A stretch of 64,000 bases of DNA from Gentiana macrophylla (lineage: Eukaryota; Streptophyta; Magnoliopsida; Gentianales; Gentianaceae): contig JAOBSW010001200.1 in the NCBI GenBank assembly GCA_026214975.1, forward strand, positions 1 to 64,000, in the 5' to 3' direction. The translations under genes were made by a program, and so were the position numbers. Below the pieces are notes generated by a model. It was not told the origin of the DNA. It did no database searches and worked only from the letters and a program-made list of their open reading frames with translations. This document shows positions 59,017-64,000 of this stretch, piece by piece. The number at the start of each line of letters is the position of its first letter. Positions within the stretch are counted from its first letter, which is position 1.

Positions 59017-59678
59017 CAAAAAAAAAAGAGAGATAAATCAAAATGAAAACATTGCACAAAATGAATAAAGTTGAGTCAAGAAATGTGAAGGAGGGTTTTC
59101 GAGTTAATAATTCCAATGTAATGCATAGCGATGGCATAGAGTAAATTGGAGTGGGTGTTCTTGAATTCTTGGCGAGCTTGTTCTTGGTGACGACTATTTT
59201 TGCAAGCGATCTTGGAGTTTCATCTTGGTGACAACCGTTTTTGCATCTTACTCCTATTTATGATACGGTGTCGAAGGGAGGTGAGCTATGAGTTAAGTGC
59301 AAGATGTTTTGATTAGACTGACTCGTATTTATCTTTTGATATTCTTTTATCCTTTCGATTAGCCCCCTCCCTAGCCTAACGTTACAACCGTGCAAGTCCT
59401 GCCTGACCTTAGTTAGCCTTGATTCGACCTCGGTTAGTGGAGATGATTATGAAGTATAAGCTTATTGTGTAACAACATTAGTCACGCGCCTCATAATCGA
59501 GCGGTTGATCAGAATGAATGATTGATAAGCTATGCGCACACACACATTCTGTTTCCATGATAAAATAAGTTTTGGCTCGTGTTTATTCGCTTGTTGACAA
59601 GTTTTTACTCATTGGATATTTTGGTTTCCCATATGATCGCAACGTTGACCTCATGATTTATTTTTTTGAATCGCTTGA

Positions 59679-59715
59679 TTTGCTCGAGGGCGAGCAAACG
59701 CTAAGTGGGGGTAGT
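59679..59715 (+). other. Hairpin and polypurine tract of H
   Basis: TTTGCTCG, AGGG, CGAGCAAA (59679-59698, eight pairs) is followed by CGCTAAGTGGGGGTAGT up to the LTR. It matches B 30113-30150 in order and spacing. Confidence 0.85.
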
Positions 59716-61315
59716 TGATGAGAGCCTTAGCCTATTCGATGTAATTTTGGGGTAGTTAAGTGGTTTTTATAGCACATCTCACCACTAGTTGAATCACGAG
59801 ATGATAGGACGTTTACGTCGAAAATTTCGATATTTTTGGGAGATTTGTTTATGTTTTATTGGTTTTTTCATGCTTGGGTATGTGGTTTATTTTATTACGG
59901 GTATGGCGTGATAGAGGCGCGATTGAGGATCACAACAGATTTAAAATCGTCTAAAACGGAGTTCAGATAGTAAAATGGCGCAAGATTCAAGTTTGGGTGT
60001 TCGAAGAAAAATAAATAATCTTAATAAAAGCATATGTCAAAAACAAAATGTATCACATCCAAGATGTGACGGAGGCTGTTTTTAGCAATATTTTGGTTAT
60101 TATCGGTTCAAACGTAAAAAAGAAAAAGAAAGAGAAGGAAAAGCTGCTGATTTTTATTGGTCAAAAGGGGTCCATGGTCAATGCATTAAATGAGATAAAA
60201 GGAAAGCAGAAGGAGGACGCGCTGCTTATTTTATTTAATTTTTTTTGGGAAAATTACCGAAGCATTAGGGGACGTCGGCGAAATTTATAAAAGAGCCGTT
60301 TAGGATAAATTTTAACACACAGTTTTTCATAGTTCAATTTTATTTTTCTCTGCAACAGTTTTTTCCATTCCGTTAGAATAGGTTTATTTTATTTTCCTGC
60401 AAAAATTCCCTTAGAACAACAACAGTTTATTTATTTTATTTTCATGATTTCAACACAACGAAGGGTCGATTCGATTGAATTGGATTCTTGATCTTTTTTG
60501 TGGTAATTTTATTTAACTTTTTATCATGTTGTTTACCAATTTATTTATGATTTCTTGTGTTCTTGATTTTATTATGAGAAGCTAATTTTATAATAGCTAA
60601 ATTATGTGATGGAATAACGAAATTGATGCCTAAATGATGATCTAGGGATGAGTAGGGCTTAAAATTAAATCTTATGAATTGTTGTGTCCTAAAATTTGAT
60701 CTTAATGCTTGAATTAAAGCGATCACTTGATTCATGATTTTACACACGAACTATATAAATGTATTTTATGAGGAGTGTCGCGAACTAGAATTTTAGGATT
60801 GCTTTATGCACGAACAAGTCGAGTTTTTTCGCACTGTTCCTGGGTAAGGTTTTTCTAGCTAAGCCGTGAACTCGGTGGGTGCGGAGCGTCTCATTGTTTT
60901 TATCATATTAGGTCAATTAAATCTCATAGAGGATTATTGAACCGAATATAGGGTAACTCAGGTTGTGGTATTAAGATGGGACCAGGTTTAGGAGATTGCA
61001 CCCACAACACACTCATTAGAAGCTATTGGTTGGTTGGTAGGTTAAGGCTCGTCCCTAGTGATTCGGTAAAGGTGTTGAGAGTAGTGTTCTTGATCATAAT
61101 TTAGCTATTCCTTTATTAATATATTTTAAAGTCATCATTTTTATTTTCTTAGCTATAGTTAATTACTTCCACAAATATTTGTGAGCCTGAACTAAATACG
61201 AAAGTGATTGTGGTACTTGACCAATTCCTCGTGGGATACGACCTTGCTCACCGCTATAGTGCTTCCGACCCGTTACTCTGCCGGTTAAAGTTGGACGTCA
61301 CTGTTTTGGCCATCA
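59716..61315 (+). repeat. 3' LTR of element H
   Basis: This 1600-base LTR starts TGATGAGAG and ends GGCCATCA, followed by AACTA. TATAAAAG lies at 60286-60293. It is nearly identical to the 5' LTR over long stretches. Confidence 0.94.
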
Positions 61316-61485
61316 AACTACTGAGGTATCTTCTTCAAGCATTACATACCTACATATCAGATGCAATGATTTACATCATGAGGTTTCCAAGTTAAACTCA
61401 TCTCATACCACAAGAGATAAATTCTTTACTGAGCAACTAAACAGTATTCATGGTAAGTTGGATAAGGTGAGTACACATCCACAAC
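61316..61485 (+). pseudogene. Element G, part 2: Sirevirus env-like ORF fragment
   Basis: This continues the G reading frame after H. The frame reads TRDKFFTEQLNSIHGKLDK near 61415-61470, corresponding to LKDKFLKDQLISINQKLDN in E. It is cut at 61486 by the LTR of element I. Confidence 0.72.
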
Positions 61486-63203
61486 TGTTGGTCCATTTGG
61501 ATAAGTTTAGAGGGGGGTGAATAAATTTGTCCCTAAAATCTTAACTTCTGAAACTCAAATGAGTTTGACAGAAACTGAGTCTTCTGAACTTAAAACTTAG
61601 TACGGAGTTGAGATAACTGAGTTTAGAAAAGTGTCAACTGACTTTTTCTAAAGCTGAGTTAAATGCAGCGGAAGTATATTAAAGCCTTAGTTTTATGTTG
61701 TTCGTTTTAAAAGTATGCTGAATTGAGTTTTGCAGAAACTCAGTATTGTGATAAGTGTGAGTTCAATCAATTTTCTTATGCCTGTAGATCGAAAAAATAA
61801 ACAAAGTAAAGTAAACTTACAATAATTAAATGCATAGAATAAATACATAATTAAAAGCACAAGTTTTTATAGCGGTTCCAGGTGGTGTAATCTTGTCAGT
61901 CCACTCTTCCCATGTGATGTGGGAGGAAAATTTCCACTTGACTTCTTGAGATAGATCAGTTACAAAAAGTCCTAGTCAATAGTCCTTCACTAATCCTTAG
62001 CTTCACTATCTAAGTAAATGAAAAATAGGTTGGATTGCTGCTCTTCAACAGCTTCACTGGTCCTTGAAGTGTTGAATTGCCTCTTCACTAGCTCCACCTC
62101 AAACACAGTCACCCAGAATGCCCTCAACTATCCTTGACAACTCCTTAACCGGAAATGCTTCACAGTCTCAACCTTTGATAAATCAAAGTTGGGTCTTTGA
62201 ATCATGTAAGTGAGTCACGCTTGTGGGTCTTCAAGTGTTGGTTCTTGATATGTATTTTTATGCTTGAACACATTGAAGATTTCTTGATATAACTTTGTAA
62301 GCTTGAAATGATAGCGATAACTTGATCACAGAAAATACTTGCACAACTTGTTAATTCTTGGTAATTCCTTGGTGTCTTGTGTGTCTGATCAAGGTCCTCT
62401 ATTTATAGGGGTCAAATCCAATGGCTAATTGAATTTGCTAACATTTATGTTGGATTCCAAGGAATATGCTATCTGGTTGTCAGATATGTCAGTGACAGTT
62501 CTGACTTGTCAGTCTTTCAGCCAATTAGAATGTTTGATTTCAAACGTTCTGATTTTCTTGTGTTGTTTGTCTGACTGATTGAGTTTTGTTAAAACTAAGT
62601 AAATCAGTTTTTAGTTTCCAACTGACATAGAGCATTAACTCAGTTCTATATTCTTCTTCAGAAACAAAGTATTCTATCTTCACCTGATCCATAGCTTTGT
62701 GAGATCAGAGTACACCATTCCATCTCTTAAAATAATTAAGTTACATTGTCCTTATGCAACATTCCCTTCAATACCATATCCAAAAATTCAGTTCAAGCCA
62801 TCACAGACTTACCTGAATTTGAACTTTATAGTCTCGACTTTAGTCTTCCTAAACTGAGTTTGAAACCTTAGTTCTTCAATCTTCATAACTAAGTTTGATC
62901 CCTCAGCCTTCATAACTGAGTTTGTCGCCTCTACCTTCAGCTTTTCAGTATTTTAAGTTTTTGAGTAACTTCCAGCTTTTAAGTGACTTTCAATTTCAAT
63001 TTTAGGACTCCCTAACTATTACAGTGCTTGTCTGACATTACCTATACCATAATCAATATTAGTAAATCATATACATTCAGTTCTAGACAACTTTTAGTTT
63101 TTCCCTATAACAGTTAGTATCAACACTTCATCAATGGGGTTTAAACAAACAATTAATAAATAAGTGATGAATCATCATCAAAACTCAAATGTTATTTCTA
63201 AAA
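61486..63203 (-). repeat. 3' LTR of element I (Sirevirus-like, minus strand)
   Basis: The left edge TGTTGGTCCATTTGG resembles the C/E LTR edge, and the right edge is followed by a polypurine-like tract. It is about 1718 bases. A minus-strand TATAAATA box lies near 62400-62408. AACTGAGTTT-like phrases recur many times. The right end lacks the CA dinucleotide (reads TCTAAAA), so the boundary is an estimate. The sequence away from the edges differs from the C/E LTRs, so this is a separate family. Confidence 0.72.
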
Positions 63204-63390
63204 ATTTCCCCATTTTTTATGATGCAAAAACCCTTCTTAAAAGAAAAGCAGAAAGATAAAAAGATCTTAAACTAATAAAAGTAAAAGGTAAATCTGAAAC
63301 TGGATTTTCTATAAGAATTTCAAAAACTGGTTTGCTACTCAGTTGATTACAATATCAGTTTTTCAAAGTTAAGCTTCTAAGCTTGCTTTG
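63204..63390 (-). other. Internal 3' end of element I with polypurine tract
   Basis: On the minus strand, AAAAAATGGGGAAAT lies next to the LTR (63204-63218), with one T inside the purine run. The remaining 170 bases are AT-rich and noncoding, similar in character to the sequence beside the C and E polypurine tracts. Cut at 63391 by J. Confidence 0.6.
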
Positions 63391-64000
63391 TGTTGGACTT
63401 ATTTTAAGTTTTAGTGATGAGTGCCAGACTAGCTGTTATAGAGCAAAGGCAAAAAGATGTCTAGATCAAATGTATAGGCTTATTAGAGTTTGATCTTGTA
63501 TAGGTTTGATTAAACAAGCACTGTAAAAGGTCAGCTGACTTTTGTCAGCAGACTTGTCTAGATCAAGAGGGTACCGAGTCGATGAGACTAGTTTAGAAGC
63601 GCCGAAGACCGAAGGCCGAGGCTCAAACTCGATTATTGAAGGCTAAGGGATCAAACGTAGTATTTAAAGTCAAGGATAAGGAATCAGAATTTAGGGAAGT
63701 CTGTGATGACCTAAACTGATTACATATACCTTGTGTACAAGGTCTAAGTTCCACAAGTTAATTGGTGATTGGAACTTGGTTATGATCAAAATGGTGTAAT
63801 CTAAATTCACAATTAAAAGTTAGATATAAGAGAAGTCTGCTGCAGTGTTTTTATAAGCACAGCAAATTTGGATCAGTTGACTGATATGTATTTAAGCAGA
63901 CTAATACCCACAGGAACCTGCTGATATATATTTTGAATTATTCAAAGGTTACATTGGACGAATACAAGGATAAGGACAGATAACAACTTCTTATTTCATC
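63391..64000 (+). repeat. LTR start of element J (C/E family, plus strand), truncated by window end
   Basis: The sequence starts TGTTGGACTTATTTTAAG and follows the C/E LTR closely (for example AAAGATGTCTAGATCAAATG near 63453), in the opposite orientation. Whether it is a 5' LTR, a 3' LTR or a solo LTR cannot be told. The possible duplication CTTTG at 63386-63390 cannot be checked. Confidence 0.88.

Larger units (their letters stand above)
57898..59678 (+). other. Noncoding 3' tail of element H
   Basis: About 1.8 kb without a coding frame. It holds the hairpin and G-rich tract at 58154-58227 and the TA microsatellite (both listed separately). It also has an imperfect repeat of GTGACGACTATTTTTGC and GTGACAACCGTTTTTGC near 59187 and 59228. 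Nothing else is recognised. Confidence 0.6.
53002..61315 (+). mobile_element. Element H: gag-protease-only Ty3/gypsy retrotransposon
   Basis: This element is 8.3 kb, with LTRs at 53002-54641 and 59716-61315 and the duplication AACTA at 52997-53001 and 61316-61320. It has a tRNA-Asp-like primer site, gag, protease and polypurine tract but no RT, RNase H or integrase. The protease ORF ends in a stop and is followed by a conserved two-hairpin module and 1.8 kb of noncoding tail. This points to a non-autonomous element that would use another element's enzymes. The DLGA protease motif and the primer site place it near Athila/Tat-type gypsy elements, and it shares structured noncoding modules with B. 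Confidence 0.92.

Noticed and set aside
58750..59137. Open frames with long Ile-Tyr repeats on both strands
   Set aside because: They are translations of the TA microsatellite at 58940-59013 and have no coding evidence.
1..64000. tRNA genes, rRNA genes or ordinary host genes
   Set aside because: I looked for typical gene structure and RNA-gene motifs and saw none I could support. tRNA-like matches are primer binding sites only.

Overview
This window is repeat-derived DNA from a plant nuclear genome, most likely a eudicot. I found no ordinary host gene, tRNA or rRNA. Nearly every base belongs to nested LTR retrotransposons of the Ty1/copia and Ty3/gypsy superfamilies. The plant assignment rests on the lineages seen: an Athila-like gypsy element primed by tRNA-Asp, and several Sirevirus/Maximus-like copia elements with an extra ORF after pol. 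The species cannot be named from this sequence.

Layout, using letters for elements. A (Sirevirus-like copia, +) holds 1-3621 and 31957-about 33684. It is split by B, an Athila-like gypsy element (+, 3622-31956, target duplication GAAGG). B is split between RNase H and integrase by C, a Sirevirus-like copia element (-, 10302-23998, duplication GAATT). To the right is D, an older copia element (+, 33685-33903 and 47737-51417). D is cut inside its gag zinc knuckle by E, a second Sirevirus of the C family (-, 33904-47736, duplication GTAGG). Next come minus-strand copia debris (F, 51418-52483) and a Sirevirus env-like fragment (G, 52484-53001 and 61316-61485). G is split by H, a gypsy element (+, 53002-61315, duplication AACTA) that keeps gag and protease but has no reverse transcriptase or integrase. 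A minus-strand Sirevirus 3' end (I, 61486-63390) and the start of a plus-strand C-family LTR (J, 63391 to the window end) close the window.

Coding capacity: A, B, C, D and E have recognisable gag-protease-integrase-RT-RNase H (copia order) or gag-protease-RT-RNase H-integrase (gypsy order), but all are broken by frameshifts and stops. The longest intact reading frames are the H protease ORF (56399-57814) and the E RT block (41169-42206). The post-pol 'env-like' ORFs of A, C, E and G encode charged, coiled-coil, nuclear-signal-bearing proteins rather than obvious membrane glycoproteins.

The most interesting signals are noncoding. B and H are otherwise different gypsy elements, yet they share three hairpin modules with base-pair compensation between copies. 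One is a two-hairpin element just downstream of ORF stops (25565, 26159, 57850). One is an AGGA-loop hairpin followed by a G-rich tract (29058, 58191). One is a hairpin directly upstream of the polypurine tract (30113, 59679). B also carries clusters of a GACGGGCGTC motif upstream of a TATA box both in its LTRs and internally before its env-like ORF, which suggests a second, internal promoter. Separately, differences between repeat copies concentrate at CAG/CTG sites in a strand-symmetric way, which looks more like systematic sequencing error at methylated CHG sites than evolution. Reading-frame breaks and LTR ages should be judged with that in mind.
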